DNA from: Meiothermus sp. QL-1 | Lineage (GTDB): Bacteria > Deinococcota > Deinococci > Deinococcales > Thermaceae | Direction of reading: 5' to 3' | Assembly (NCBI RefSeq): GCF_003351145.1 | Contig: NZ_QQSV01000006.1 | Span: forward strand, 62,001-126,000 | Length of the DNA stretch: 64,000 nt | In this document: positions 25,790 through 36,880 of the stretch, piece after piece | Numbering within the stretch: the stretch's first letter is position 1 | How the letters are laid out: each line of letters starts with the position of its first letter | Translations under genes and position numbers: made by a program | Notes under the pieces: model-generated | The model's database searches: none | What the model was told of the DNA's origin: nothing | The model's input: only the letters and a program-made list of their open reading frames with translations

Positions 25790-27214
25790 ATGGGACTCAC
25801 CAAGCGCACCAAGATCGTGGCCACCCTGGGCCCGGCTTCGCGTTCTCCAGAGATGATCCGGGCCCTCATCGAGGCAGGGGTGGACGTTTTCCGCCTCAAC
25901 TTCTCCCACGGTTCGCCTGAGGACCATCGCCAGTCGGTGCAGATGGTGCGGGCCGCCTCGGCTGAGCTTGGCCGCACCGTGGCCATCCTCCAGGACCTGC
26001 AGGGGCCCAAGATCCGCTGCGGGCGTTTCCGCGAGGGGGCGGTGGAGCTCCGGGCTGGGCAAAAGTTCATCATCACCGCGGAGCCGGTGGAGGGGGATGA
26101 GACCCGGGTTTCCACCACCTACCGGGGTCTGCCAGACGACGTGCAACCAGGCCAGGTGCTGCTGCTGGACGACGGCAACATTCGCCTGCGGGTGGACGAG
26201 GTTCGGCAAAGGGACATTCACACCACGGTGCTGGTGGGGGGGCGGCTTTCCAACAACAAGGGCATCAACATCCCTGGGGCCGACCTTTCGATTCCTGCGC
26301 TTACCGATAAGGACATCGACGACATCGCCCTGGGGGCGGAGCTCGAGGTGGACTGGGTGGCCATCAGCTTCGTGCGCAGCCGCGACGACCTGCTTCTGGC
26401 CCGCCACTACCTGACCCGCTACAACTCCCGGGCCCGGCTGATGGCCAAGATCGAAAAACCCAGCGCGGTGGCCCGCTTTGACGAGATTCTTGAGGAGGCC
26501 GATGGGATCATGGTGGCCCGGGGCGACCTGGGGGTGGAGATGCCCTTGGAGGAGGTTCCGGCGGTGCAGAAGCGGATCATCCTCAAAGCGGTGCAGGCTG
26601 GCAAGGCGGTGATCACCGCCACCCAGATGCTGGAGTCCATGGTCAAGAACCCCACCCCCACCCGGGCCGAGGCCTCGGACGTGGCCAACGCCATCTTCGA
26701 CGGCACCGATGCCATCATGCTCTCGGCCGAGACCGCGACGGGGCAGTATCCGGTGGAGGCGGTCTCCTTCATGACCCGGGTGGCCAGGACCATCGAGGCC
26801 ACCCAGGAGTACTACGACCGGTTGAACGCCCTGCGCCCTCCACCCACCCGGACTGTCCAGGACGCCATCGCCCGAGCGGTGGACGACGTGGTGGAGTCCA
26901 CCGGGGCCAAGGCCGTCGTAGTCTTTACCGCTACCGGTGGGGCAGCCCGGCGGGTGGCGCGTACCCGGCCCCCGGTGCCCATCCTGGCCCTCACCCCCAA
27001 CCCCCACGTGCGCAACCAGCTCGCCTTGGTCTCGGATGTGCTGCCCCTTCTGGCCCCCGACCCCAAGGATACCGACGATATGGTGCAGATAGCGGTGGAG
27101 AAGGCCAAGGAAACCGGTCTGGTGGGGCCGGGAGAGTACGTGGTGATTGCCGCTGGGGTGCCCTTTGGGGTGCGGGGGACCACCAACATGATCCGGGTCG
27201 AGCGGGTGAGCTAG
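25790..27214 (+). CDS. pyk: Pyruvate kinase
   Basis: 474 residues. N-terminal TKIVATLGPASRSPEMI, the RLNFSHGSPEDH motif, metal- and substrate-binding MAKIEKPSAV, the MVARGDLGVEMP motif, and MLSAETATGQYPVEAV, followed by a C-terminal domain without an obvious extra extension. It makes pyruvate and ATP from phosphoenolpyruvate and pairs functionally with the enolase encoded upstream. The stop overlaps the convergent methyltransferase gene by 4 bp. Confidence 0.98.
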   Translation: MGLTKRTKIVATLGPASRSPEMIRALIEAGVDVFRLNFSHGSPEDHRQSVQMVRAASAELGRTVAILQDLQGPKIRCGRFREGAVELRAGQKFIITAEPVEGDETRVSTTYRGLPDDVQPGQVLLLDDGNIRLRVDEVRQRDIHTTVLVGGRLSNNKGINIPGADLSIPALTDKDIDDIALGAELEVDWVAISFVRSRDDLLLARHYLTRYNSRARLMAKIEKPSAVARFDEILEEADGIMVARGDLGVEMPLEEVPAVQKRIILKAVQAGKAVITATQMLESMVKNPTPTRAEASDVANAIFDGTDAIMLSAETATGQYPVEAVSFMTRVARTIEATQEYYDRLNALRPPPTRTVQDAIARAVDDVVESTGAKAVVVFTATGGAARRVARTRPPVPILALTPNPHVRNQLALVSDVLPLLAPDPKDTDDMVQIAVEKAKETGLVGPGEYVVIAAGVPFGVRGTTNMIRVERVS

Positions 27215-28842
27215 GGCCTGCGGCAGCGGCGCAGCCTCAGCTTCTGGCGGGCTCGAGCCAAGCAGGCCACCTCCTCCTCGGAAAGGCCCAAGCCCTCCCG
27301 TAGAATCACCGAGTCGGCCAGGGCCTGGGCCTCCTGGGTTTTTCCCTGACGCAGCAGGCGGTCCAGGCCATCGGCCAGCGCTTCGAGCCGTCCCTCCTCC
27401 CACCGGTTGCGCGCCGTACTGGGCAGCACCACCCGTTCGGCCTCCCTGGGTTCCAGCTTGAGCATCCCCCCGCCCAGGGCGTGGCCCTCGAGCTCCACGC
27501 TTAGCTGGGTGAGCGAACTCTGCCACAAGGCGGCCAGGGCCCTGGCCCCGAGGCCCTGGGGGTGGACGGCGTAGAGGCTGTTCGAGAGTAAAACCCTGGC
27601 CTCGTTGACCACCAGCCGGGGCTCGCCCATGTACACCAAGAAGGCCTCGGGCCCACCCCCGGGGCAGAGGCTGTACCAGGGTTGGCGCCGCCGGCACTGG
27701 TAGGCCCGGTGGACCTGGGCAGCCTGGCCGGCTTCCAGATAGGCCGCCACCGCGGGGGGCAGGGGGGCCTCGGGTGGAATCGAGAGCAAAAAGCCAGCCT
27801 GCCCCTTTTGGCCCGCTTCTTGCCAGTCGGCAGAGGTGAAGCGGAGGCCCCGGAGCCCCCGACCCCGCCACAGCGCCGCCCGTAGAAAAGCCTGGGGGAT
27901 GCCCTGCTGGGCCGCTTCGGCGGGGCTTAGGTGGAAGAAGCGGTTGTGGCCGGTGACGTAGCCGATGTCCACCCGGGCCACCTGGCCCAGGCGCAGGGCG
28001 GTGGGCCCGGCCAGCCGCAGGTAGAGCTCGCGCTCCTCAGGGGAAAGCCAGTACAGGGGGAGCCGGGCCTCACCCCCCAGGGCGAGCAGATTCACCCGCA
28101 CGGCCTTTGGGGTGGGCAGGGCAAGCTGCTCCAGCCCGGCCGGGTCTGGCAGGTCTACCAGCCAGGCGGCCGCCCGGCCATCCGGCATGGGCCGGCGGCC
28201 TTCGGCCAGGAGCAGCAGGGTGTCCTGGTTCAGGCGGGGAAAGAGGCTTTTTTGGAAGCTGATGAGCCAGATCTCCTCGAAGGAGCGGCTAAGGTGGTCC
28301 AGGACCGGCCTCGCATACGCCGCATGGGCAATCTCAGCGGGCACCACCATGGCCAGCCGCCCTCCAGGCCTGAGCCAGGCCACCGCCCGCAGCAGGAAAG
28401 GGGCCCAGGCGCTCGAGCGGCCGCTCAGCCGGAGGCCTGCCTTTGCCAGAGCTTTTTGCAAGCCGGGAAAGCGCTGGTAGCGGATAAAGGGCGGGTTGCC
28501 CACCACCGCGTCCACCTGGCCTGGGGGTTCCAGGTCGAAGAAGTCGCCCTGGCGGAGGTGGGCTGGGGGGAGGTCGAAGCGGGCCCTCAGCCAGGCAGCC
28601 GTGCGCCGGTGGGCCTCTTCGTCCAGCTCCACCCCGAAGACCTGGGCCCTGGGGTCCCCCCCCATCCCGGCCAGGCGCTCGCTGGCCGCGGCCAGGAACA
28701 CCCCGCCGCCAAAAGCCGGGTCGGCGACGGTTTCCCGCGGAGCGCGCAGGGCCCAGCGCACCAGGAAGCGGGCCACCCCGGCGTCGGTGTAGTAGGCGCC
28801 TAGGGCCTTGGCCACTGGGGCGGGAGGACCTTCCAGAATCAT
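27211..28842 (-). CDS. Solitary N6-adenine DNA methyltransferase (TaqI/Eco57I-like)
   Basis: 543 residues. The SAM-binding motif I DPAFGGGVFL lies at residues 41-50, an acidic motif II (GVELDEEAHR) near 70, motif III GDFF near 99, and catalytic motif IV NPPF at 116-119 followed by IRYQRF. The remaining 400 residues resemble the target-recognition part of type IIG/gamma methyltransferases. No endonuclease gene adjoins it and no nuclease motif is evident at either end, so it is probably an orphan enzyme or a degenerate IIG protein. It follows glmS by 8 bp on the same strand. Possible roles are host marking, protection, or origin/gene regulation. Confidence 0.85.
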   Translation of the reverse strand: MILEGPPAPVAKALGAYYTDAGVARFLVRWALRAPRETVADPAFGGGVFLAAASERLAGMGGDPRAQVFGVELDEEAHRRTAAWLRARFDLPPAHLRQGDFFDLEPPGQVDAVVGNPPFIRYQRFPGLQKALAKAGLRLSGRSSAWAPFLLRAVAWLRPGGRLAMVVPAEIAHAAYARPVLDHLSRSFEEIWLISFQKSLFPRLNQDTLLLLAEGRRPMPDGRAAAWLVDLPDPAGLEQLALPTPKAVRVNLLALGGEARLPLYWLSPEERELYLRLAGPTALRLGQVARVDIGYVTGHNRFFHLSPAEAAQQGIPQAFLRAALWRGRGLRGLRFTSADWQEAGQKGQAGFLLSIPPEAPLPPAVAAYLEAGQAAQVHRAYQCRRRQPWYSLCPGGGPEAFLVYMGEPRLVVNEARVLLSNSLYAVHPQGLGARALAALWQSSLTQLSVELEGHALGGGMLKLEPREAERVVLPSTARNRWEEGRLEALADGLDRLLRQGKTQEAQALADSVILREGLGLSEEEVACLARARQKLRLRRCRRP

Positions 28843-28850
28843 CCAGGGCC

Positions 28851-30665
<1,815 letters not shown>

Positions 30666-30717
30666 TTGCAAACCTCTCGCGCGCCCAGCGTCCGGGGACG
30701 CTGCCCTATACATTCCT

Positions 30718-30740
30718 CCTCTGGCCCCCGGGGCCAGAGG
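30718..30740. repeat. Perfect 11-bp inverted repeat in the glmS leader
   Basis: CCTCTGGCCCC and GGGGCCAGAGG are separated by a single base. On the minus strand the 3' arm ends in AGAGG and continues into AGGAATG, so the hairpin would partly mask the ribosome site of the upstream in-frame ATG at 30713. It may be a leader-control hairpin or the 3' boundary of the ribozyme-like element. Confidence 0.6.
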
Positions 30741-30744
30741 ACCT

Positions 30745-30966
30745 GCCGTTGAGCCTTCCTAGATTTTTCCCGGTGAGCCCTGCCCCGCGGTTGTCCGGCG
30801 CTCGCGCAACCGGCTTTCCCTTGGGGCTTGACTGGCTTGGCCAGCGGAGAGGGAGGGGCTCGCTCCCTGGCGGCATCCGCGGAATCCTTCGATCTTTTGC
30901 AGCCTGGCTGCTTATCCCCTGTCCGGGGACCGCCCCCTCGTAAGGTGAAAACTCACCCCCTGCGCT
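30745..30966 (-). ncRNA. glmS-ribozyme-like leader RNA (divergent)
   Basis: Upstream of glmS, in order on the minus strand: AGCGC at 30966-30962 (the position of the cleavage site in glmS ribozymes), a hairpin GGTGA-GTTT-TCACC at 30957-30944 (P1-like), TTACGAGG, a GGCGG strand pairing with CCGCC after the next motif, ATCGA at 30893-30889, and GCGGATGCC at 30880-30872. These match conserved blocks of the ribozyme core (GACGAGG, AUCGA, GGCGGAUGCC). An insert of about 35 nt with two hairpins separates the GGCGG strand from ATCGA, unlike typical members, and the 3' pseudoknot domain is not clear. The 3' boundary is approximate. It could instead be an unrelated structured leader. Confidence 0.5.
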
Positions 30967-31051
30967 CCTCCTTTTTTGTAGCCCTCCTTTCTGGGGTCTT
31001 AATGAACCCCCTTTCATCCTACCCTTTTTTCCCCAATAGGCCCGTTCATAC

Positions 31052-31081
31052 TTGACAGCACAGTCTGGACGCGGTTATGAT
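31052..31081 (+). promoter_or_regulatory. Strong promoter of the slpA-type gene
   Basis: TTGACA (31052-31057) and TATGAT (31076-31081) are 18 bp apart. Transcription would begin near 31088, giving a leader of about 140 nt. The rest of the 564-bp gap between glmS and this gene holds the leftward glmS leader; I see no gene in it. Confidence 0.75.
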
Positions 31082-31087
31082 TCGCGC

Positions 31088-31229
31088 GGATGTGCAAGGT
31101 GAGAGCTTCTTGAGCCCGGTGAGGGAGAAGCCTTGCCGCCGTCCATCGCGGGTGCTGGGGTCTGGGAGAGGAAACACGGCAACTCGCCCCGTATAGTTCC
31201 CAGCCTCCGCAAAATGCCAAGGAGGCAAG
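31088..31229 (+). promoter_or_regulatory. Structured 5' leader of the slpA-type mRNA
   Basis: The leader contains CTGGGA (31162-31167) pairing with TCCCAG (31198-31203) around a smaller ACGG/CCGT stem, and ends with AAGGAGG (31219-31225) 4 nt before the ATG. Long stabilising leaders are known for Thermus S-layer mRNAs; extending that to this gene is inference. Confidence 0.5.
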
Positions 31230-33968
31230 ATGAAAAAGAAGCTAGTGGTCTACTTGGCCGGCCTGCTGACCGTGCTCGGTCTGGGCTTCGGCCAGGCCCA
31301 GTTCTCCGATGTACCTGCGGGGCACTGGGCCAAGGAGGCTGTTGAGCGCATCGCAGCCTGCGGGCTCATCACCGGTTTCCCGGACGGCACCTTCCGGGGC
31401 AACCAGAACCTGACCCGCTACCAAGCCGCCCTCATCTTCCAGCGCCTGCTGAACGAGATTCAGCAGGGTGGTGAGTGCGTTCGGGGCAGCGGGCAGGGTC
31501 TGAGCGAGGAGGACCTGACCGCCATTCGCAATGCCCTGCAGGAGCTGGCCGCTGAGCTGGCTGCTTTGGGCGTGCGGGTCTCGGCCCTGGAGGACAACGC
31601 CGCCACCAAGGACGACATCGCCCGCCTCGAGGCCGCCTTGGAGGAGCTGAAGGCCATGCGGGCCCAGCCGGCTGAGCCCGCCCCAGGCATCGACGAGGCC
31701 GCTTTGGCCGACCTGGCCGACCGGGTGGAGGCCGCCTCGGTGGCCGCCGACACCGCGCTGGCCCAGGCCCAGGCGCTGGCCGAGCGGCTTGAGCGGGTGG
31801 AGGGCGATGTGGCTGCGCTCAAGACCCAGCTCGAGGCCGATGCCGATAGCATCCGTGCCCTCAACGAGCTGGCCGTGCTGCTGAACCAGGACGTGCTCAG
31901 CCTGCAGGACCGGGTGACCGCGGTGGAGAAGCAGCTCGCGCAGCTCGGCGAACGGCTGGGCGAGATCAACTTCGACGAGTTTGCCAACCGCGAAGACGTG
32001 AGCGCCATCCAGGAGTTCGCCACCGCCCTGCGGGCCGACCTGGTGCGCCTGGCCGACCGGGTGAGCGCCCTCGATGCCCGCGTGGGCGGCCTGGACAGCC
32101 GCCTGGCTGCGGTGGAAGGCACCCGCCCCACCCTGACCGGTAACATCCTGGCCCGCTACGGCTACCGCATTCAGTCCGGTTCCCCTGACTTCGACATCGA
32201 CCGGCTCTTCCCGGCCACAGGGTTCGCCCAAGACAGCGATGGGCCCGACTTCACCACGCAGGCGGACTCTTACTTCCAGACCGACCTGACCTTCGGCATC
32301 AAGCGCACCCCCACCACCACCACCGGGTTTAACCTCTCCGAGGCCAACGCCACCATTCGCTTCAGCGGGGGCAACGGCCAGATTCAGGTGCCCGGCAACA
32401 CCGTCGCTTTCCGCAGCGCTGCCGTGGTGGGCGATGTGAACGGGCAGCCGGTGGCCATCCGCTATAACGTGAACAACACCTTCCGCTTCACCCCCTACTT
32501 CATGAACAACGGTTCGGATCCGGCGGGCAGCGGCGTGGTGGTCACCGCCAACCTGAACAAAGCCCTGCTCGCGCCCAGCTTCACCATTGCCCTGGGCAGC
32601 ACCGCCAGCGCGACCACCCAGGCCAACGCAGGCGATGGCGACTACTTCGGTATCCGCGGTACCGTGAGCCTGCTGGGCCTCAACCTGGGGGTCAACTACG
32701 CCGAGAACAACTTCGTGGCCGGGCCGGCCAACCGCCGCGCCCTCGCGGGGCTAGACCTGAGCGGCAAGCTGCTGGGCCTGCTGGATCTGCAGCTCGAGGG
32801 CATCAACTCCAACAACGTTGCCACCAACACCGCCGACACCCTGTTCTATGCGCAGGCCGGCCTGGGGCTGGGCCCCATCAGCCTGCGGGCCAACTACCGC
32901 TCCATTGACACCGACTTCGCCAACGGCGACTGGCCCGGTGGCGCCAACGCCGCGGGTCTTTCCCGCAACGACACCGACCGCATCTTCAACCCGGCCAGCG
33001 CTGGTACAGGCTTCGGTGTGATTGCCGGCGCCGACCTGGGCTTCATCAGGCTGAACGGCTACTTCGACAGCAAGAGCAACTACTCTACCTTGGCCAACCC
33101 CACCACCGCCTTCGGTGTAGGCGCGGTGCTGGGCCCACTGGCGGGCTTCAACGTTACCGGCTACTTCAACAGCCTGACGGTCGGCGGCACCACCACCTAC
33201 TCGACCACCAGCCCCTACTCCAACCAGGGCCCGGCCACCCGCGCGGCCTTCGGCACCAACCTTGGGGTGCGCCTTGCCCACGACGGTGCGGCCTCCAGCG
33301 CACTCATCCGCGGCTTGAACCTGGCCTTTGAGTTCCGCAGCTCCGATGGTGCCAACGCCGCCTTCAGCTCCAACGGCGCCCGCACCGACTTGGTGGGCGA
33401 GGCTAGCTACGCTCTGACCCTGGGGCCCATCACCATTACCCCCAACTTCCGCTTCCACGGTTATACGGCCGCAACCACGCCCGGCACCGAGGTGAACTAC
33501 ACCACCCTCAAGTACGGCGTTCAGCTTTCCACCCAGCCGCTCTTCTTCGGCCTTAGCCTGAACGGCGCCTTTGCCCAGCGCAACACCGACTTTGCGGCCG
33601 GCACCGACGCCAGCGAGACCCTGATCCGCCTGGGCGTGAGCCTGGCCGACTTCCTGCTGCCCGGGGCCACCCTGGCGGTGGATGCCGCCCAGCTCACTGG
33701 CACGGGCGTGGGGGCCTTCACGACCCGCGCTGCCAACACCCCCTTCGACACCACTGTTGACCGTCTCTTCAACGGCCCCAGCGCTGGCTTTGGCCCTGTA
33801 GCCCCGGCTACGGGCGACGGCGGTGTGAAGGGTCTGCAGGTGCGCTACACCTATGCGGGCTGGGGCGTCTGGTGGGGCGTCTTCGACCTCGACAACAACG
33901 CCACTGACTTTGCCACCATCGAGAACACCGTTCGTGCCTTCCGCATCTTCTACACCCTGAACTTCTAG
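31230..33968 (+). CDS. slpA: SlpA-type envelope protein: SLH domain, coiled coil, outer-membrane beta-barrel
   Basis: 912 residues. Signal peptide MKKKLVVYLAGLLTVLGLGFGQAQ; one SLH domain (about 25-75: FSDVPAGHWAKEAVERIAAC, GLITGFPDGTFRGNQNLTRY) that should bind pyruvylated cell-wall polymer; a long alpha-helical coiled coil (about 90-300, heptad-rich with RVEAASVAAD, RVSALDARVGGL). Then comes a beta-strand-rich region (about 305-912) with alternating polar/hydrophobic strands and a C-terminal Phe (FYTLNF), as in outer-membrane barrels. It should tether the outer membrane to peptidoglycan and act as a major envelope protein; its Deinococcus relatives are described as trimeric barrels. Strong promoter, leader and terminator suggest very high expression. 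Confidence 0.92.
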   Translation: MKKKLVVYLAGLLTVLGLGFGQAQFSDVPAGHWAKEAVERIAACGLITGFPDGTFRGNQNLTRYQAALIFQRLLNEIQQGGECVRGSGQGLSEEDLTAIRNALQELAAELAALGVRVSALEDNAATKDDIARLEAALEELKAMRAQPAEPAPGIDEAALADLADRVEAASVAADTALAQAQALAERLERVEGDVAALKTQLEADADSIRALNELAVLLNQDVLSLQDRVTAVEKQLAQLGERLGEINFDEFANREDVSAIQEFATALRADLVRLADRVSALDARVGGLDSRLAAVEGTRPTLTGNILARYGYRIQSGSPDFDIDRLFPATGFAQDSDGPDFTTQADSYFQTDLTFGIKRTPTTTTGFNLSEANATIRFSGGNGQIQVPGNTVAFRSAAVVGDVNGQPVAIRYNVNNTFRFTPYFMNNGSDPAGSGVVVTANLNKALLAPSFTIALGSTASATTQANAGDGDYFGIRGTVSLLGLNLGVNYAENNFVAGPANRRALAGLDLSGKLLGLLDLQLEGINSNNVATNTADTLFYAQAGLGLGPISLRANYRSIDTDFANGDWPGGANAAGLSRNDTDRIFNPASAGTGFGVIAGADLGFIRLNGYFDSKSNYSTLANPTTAFGVGAVLGPLAGFNVTGYFNSLTVGGTTTYSTTSPYSNQGPATRAAFGTNLGVRLAHDGAASSALIRGLNLAFEFRSSDGANAAFSSNGARTDLVGEASYALTLGPITITPNFRFHGYTAATTPGTEVNYTTLKYGVQLSTQPLFFGLSLNGAFAQRNTDFAAGTDASETLIRLGVSLADFLLPGATLAVDAAQLTGTGVGAFTTRAANTPFDTTVDRLFNGPSAGFGPVAPATGDGGVKGLQVRYTYAGWGVWWGVFDLDNNATDFATIENTVRAFRIFYTLNF

Positions 33969-33984
33969 TCCAGGGATTTATCCG

Positions 33985-34016
33985 GCCCCGCCCCCAAGGG
34001 GCGGGGCTCCTTTTTT
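33985..34016 (+). terminator. Rho-independent terminator after slpA
   Basis: A perfect 10-bp stem, GCCCCGCCCC/GGGGCGGGGC (33985-33994 and 33998-34007) with a 3-nt loop, is followed by TCC and six T. It starts 17 bp after the slpA stop and reaches the convergent peptidase stop. Confidence 0.93.
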
Positions 34017-36030
34017 ACAGCAGCCCGGCCCGGGCCAGAAGGGCCTTGGGGTTGGGGTCGCGCCCCATGAAGCGGCGGAAGAGCTCGGCGGGCTCGGCGG
34101 CGTTGCCCTGGCTCAGGATGTGGGCGATGAACTCCTCCCCGGTCTTGCGGTTGAAGATGCCCTCGGCCTTGAAGCGGGAGAATGCATCGGCGTCCAGCAC
34201 CTCGGCCCACTTGTAGGAGTAGTAGCCCGCGGCATACCCCACCGGGTGGCCGAAGAGGTGGGCGAAGCCGGCCACGAAAGCGAAGGACTCGGGCAGGGGG
34301 GCCGGGAAGAAGGGCTGCATCACCTCCCTGGCGTAGGCCACCACGTCGCCCTTGGCCGGGGTGTAGTGCACGTGCAGATGGAGGTCCAGGGTACCGAAGG
34401 CCAGCTGGCGCATGCCCAGGAGGGCGGCCTGGTGGTTGCGGGCCCGTTGGAGCTTTTCGAAGAGCTCTTCTGGCAGGGGTTCGCCGGTCTCGTGGTGGCG
34501 GGCGAAGAGGTCCAGGGCCTCGCGCTCCCAGCACCAGTTCTCCATGATCTGGCTGGGCAGCTCCACGAAGTCGCGGGCTACCTGGGTGCCGGCCAGGCTC
34601 TGCACCTCCACGCTGGAGAAGGCCAGGTGCAGCAGGTGGCCGAACTCGTGGAAGATGGTCTCCACCTCGCGGTGGGTGAGTAGGGCAGGCCGGTCCCCCA
34701 CCGGGGGGGTCAGGTTGGCACAGATGAGGCCCAGGTGGGGCTCGCCCCGGCGCACCCCGCGATAGAGGGTGTTCATCCAGGCCCCCCCGCGCTTGTTCTC
34801 CCGAGGGTGCCAGTCGGTGAAGAAGCGGCAGATGAGCTCGCCCTGGCGGTGGATCTCGTAGACCCGTACCTCGGGGTGCCAGGTTTTTACCCCGCCCACC
34901 TCCCGCACCTCTACCCCAAAGACCCGCCGCGCGATTTCGAAGAGACCCTCCAGCACCCTGGGCAGAGGAAAGTAGGGGCGCAGGGCTTCCTCGTCGAGGT
35001 CGTAGAGGGCCCGGCGCTGTTTCTCGGCATAGTAGGCGATGTCCCAGGGGGCTAGGGTGGGCGCCTCGGGGCCCTCCAGCTCGCGGCGGAAGGCCTGCAA
35101 GGCTTCCAGCTCGCGCTTGAAGTGGGGTTCGTAGGCGGCCTTCAGCTCCTCCTCGAAGCGCAGGGCTCGCTCGGCGCTGCCAGCCATGCGGTCTTCCAGC
35201 ACGTAGTCGGCGAAGTTGGCGTAGCCCAGAATCTGAGCTTTCTCGCGCCGGAGGGCCAGGATCTCCTCGATCAGGGGGCGGTTGTCGTGGCTTCCCTGGG
35301 TGGCCCGGGTGTAGTAGGCCAGGTAGGCGGCCCTGCGAATCTCGGGGTCGTCCAGGTAGGTCTGCAGGGCCTGAAAACTGGGCTGCTGCAGGGTGAAGCG
35401 GTAGCCCGTTCGTCCCCGGGCCTGGGCGCTTTCTCGGGCGGCTTTTCGGGCGCTTTCTGGCAGGCCTTTCACCTGGTCTTCGTCCAGGTAGAGCTCCCAG
35501 GCCGCGGTGGCGTCGGTAAGGTTTTGCTCAAACTGCGCCGTGAGCTCGGCCAGGCGGGTGTTGATGGCCTCGAGCCGGGCCTTTTTTTCGGGGGGCAGGT
35601 CGGCCCCCTGGCGGCGGAACTGGTCCAGGCGGAGCTTGAGGAAGCGGGCCCACTCGGGGCTGAGCTCCTGGGCTGCGGGGCTTTGGGCGAGCTCTCTGAG
35701 GGCCTGGTAGAGTTCGCTCGAGAGCTGGACCCGGGTGGTGAAGGCGGTGACAGGGGGGATGACAGCGCGGTAGGCCGCCCGCAGCTCGGGGGTGGAGGCT
35801 ACGCTCTCTAGGTGGGCCACCAGGTTGAAAGCGAAGTAGAGGCGCTCCCCCAGCCGGTCCAAGGGCCGCAGGGTGTTCTCCAGGGTGCGGGGGCCCGCTA
35901 CCCCGAGGAGGGCCTCCAGCTCAGCCTCGGCCTCCCGGAGCAGGGCCTGGATGGCTGGCTCAATGTGGGCGGGCTGTATCTCGTCGAAGGGGATGTCGAA
36001 GCGTATCTCCGTCAGGGGGTTTTTATCCAT
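34015..36030 (-). CDS. M3-family oligopeptidase (oligopeptidase A-like)
   Basis: 671 residues, the usual size for M3A thimet-type oligopeptidases such as PrlC. The zinc motif HEFGH is at residues 461-465, with the third ligand in the downstream [11 protein letters not shown] segment (Glu). N-terminal [23 protein letters not shown] is typical of the PrlC branch. It is a cytosolic enzyme degrading short peptides and cleaved signal peptides. It has a leaderless-type promoter and is convergent with slpA. Confidence 0.94.
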   Translation of the reverse strand: MDKNPLTEIRFDIPFDEIQPAHIEPAIQALLREAEAELEALLGVAGPRTLENTLRPLDRLGERLYFAFNLVAHLESVASTPELRAAYRAVIPPVTAFTTRVQLSSELYQALRELAQSPAAQELSPEWARFLKLRLDQFRRQGADLPPEKKARLEAINTRLAELTAQFEQNLTDATAAWELYLDEDQVKGLPESARKAARESAQARGRTGYRFTLQQPSFQALQTYLDDPEIRRAAYLAYYTRATQGSHDNRPLIEEILALRREKAQILGYANFADYVLEDRMAGSAERALRFEEELKAAYEPHFKRELEALQAFRRELEGPEAPTLAPWDIAYYAEKQRRALYDLDEEALRPYFPLPRVLEGLFEIARRVFGVEVREVGGVKTWHPEVRVYEIHRQGELICRFFTDWHPRENKRGGAWMNTLYRGVRRGEPHLGLICANLTPPVGDRPALLTHREVETIFHEFGHLLHLAFSSVEVQSLAGTQVARDFVELPSQIMENWCWEREALDLFARHHETGEPLPEELFEKLQRARNHQAALLGMRQLAFGTLDLHLHVHYTPAKGDVVAYAREVMQPFFPAPLPESFAFVAGFAHLFGHPVGYAAGYYSYKWAEVLDADAFSRFKAEGIFNRKTGEEFIAHILSQGNAAEPAELFRRFMGRDPNPKALLARAGLL

Positions 36031-36038
36031 GGGGCCTC

Positions 36039-36044
36039 AGTATA
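36039..36044 (-). promoter_or_regulatory. -10 element, leaderless-type promoter of the M3 peptidase
   Basis: TATACT on the minus strand lies 8 nt before the ATG at 36030. Confidence 0.45.
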
Positions 36045-36071
36045 TTTGGGTCGGGTTTCAGGCAAAGAGCC

Positions 36072-36848
36072 TCAGGCTCCCATTCCCGAGAACTGGCGGA
36101 GCCCCTTGCGCCAGAGCCAGCGGTTGAGAACCCAGAAGAGCACAAACCAGACCCCCAGCACCACGAAGCCATGGCCGGGCACGGGCAGCCCGGCAAAAAG
36201 CGAGGCGGGGAAGTAGACCAGATAGGGGAAGGGCGTGAGCAGGGCCAGCGTCCGCACCGCCTCGGGGAAGACCGAGAGGGGGGCGATGAGCCCCGAGAGG
36301 AACAGGTAGGCCACGAACCATAGCTCCTCCACCGCCGCGGCCCGCTCGGTCCAGAAAGCGAGCAGGGCAAAGGTGTACTGCATCAAAAAGCGCAGCAAAA
36401 AAGCCGCTGCTGAGGCCAATAGGCCGAGCAGAAGGTCCCCTATCTCCGGCACAAAGCGGGCCTGGGGGTAGATCAGCAGGAACACCGCCACTATGGCGAG
36501 CCCAAAGGGGAGCCGGGTCAGGCGTTCGGCCAGGTGCTGGATGAGGTGGTCCCATCCTGGGTCCAGGGGCCTCAGGAGCTTGAAGGAGAGGCGCCCCTGT
36601 ACCACATCGTCCTGGAACTCCCAGACCACCCAGACGATGGTGAGCTGGCGCACCAGGAACACGCACAGGAAGTAGCGGGCGAACTCCGAAGCTGAGAGGG
36701 CGAAGCTGCCTCCCTCGGCGGCCTCGGTCCAGACGCCCATCAGGATAAGGGGCAGAGCAGAGGAAAGGGCCCACAAGACAACCTCGGCCCGGTACTCCAG
36801 GAAGTAGGCGTACCAAACAGACAAGAGAACGTAGAGCTTGCGCAGCAT
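36072..36848 (-). CDS. ABC-2 type exporter permease
   Basis: 258 residues with six predicted membrane segments (for example VVLWALSSALPLILMGVW, GDLLLGLLASAAAFLLRFLM, FVVLGVWFVLFWVLNRWLW). The pattern, with an F-Q-D-D-V-V-Q-G-R-L loop after the second segment and LLRPLDPGWDHL, belongs to ABC-2 permeases usually encoded beside a daunorubicin-resistance-type ATPase and a second permease. Here it stands alone; a fitting ATPase lies at 53450-54433. The start could also be a TTG at 36860; I chose the ATG at 36848. Substrate unknown. Confidence 0.75.
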   Translation of the reverse strand: MLRKLYVLLSVWYAYFLEYRAEVVLWALSSALPLILMGVWTEAAEGGSFALSASEFARYFLCVFLVRQLTIVWVVWEFQDDVVQGRLSFKLLRPLDPGWDHLIQHLAERLTRLPFGLAIVAVFLLIYPQARFVPEIGDLLLGLLASAAAFLLRFLMQYTFALLAFWTERAAAVEELWFVAYLFLSGLIAPLSVFPEAVRTLALLTPFPYLVYFPASLFAGLPVPGHGFVVLGVWFVLFWVLNRWLWRKGLRQFSGMGA

Positions 36849-36880
36849 GCTTTGACCCAAAGGACCGAGCCAGGCGGTCT

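Noticed and set aside
30666-30990. Leader upstream of glmS as RNase P RNA, tmRNA or a c-di-AMP riboswitch
   Set aside because: None of the conserved cores of those RNAs could be found; the glmS-ribozyme-like blocks and position upstream of glmS fit better.
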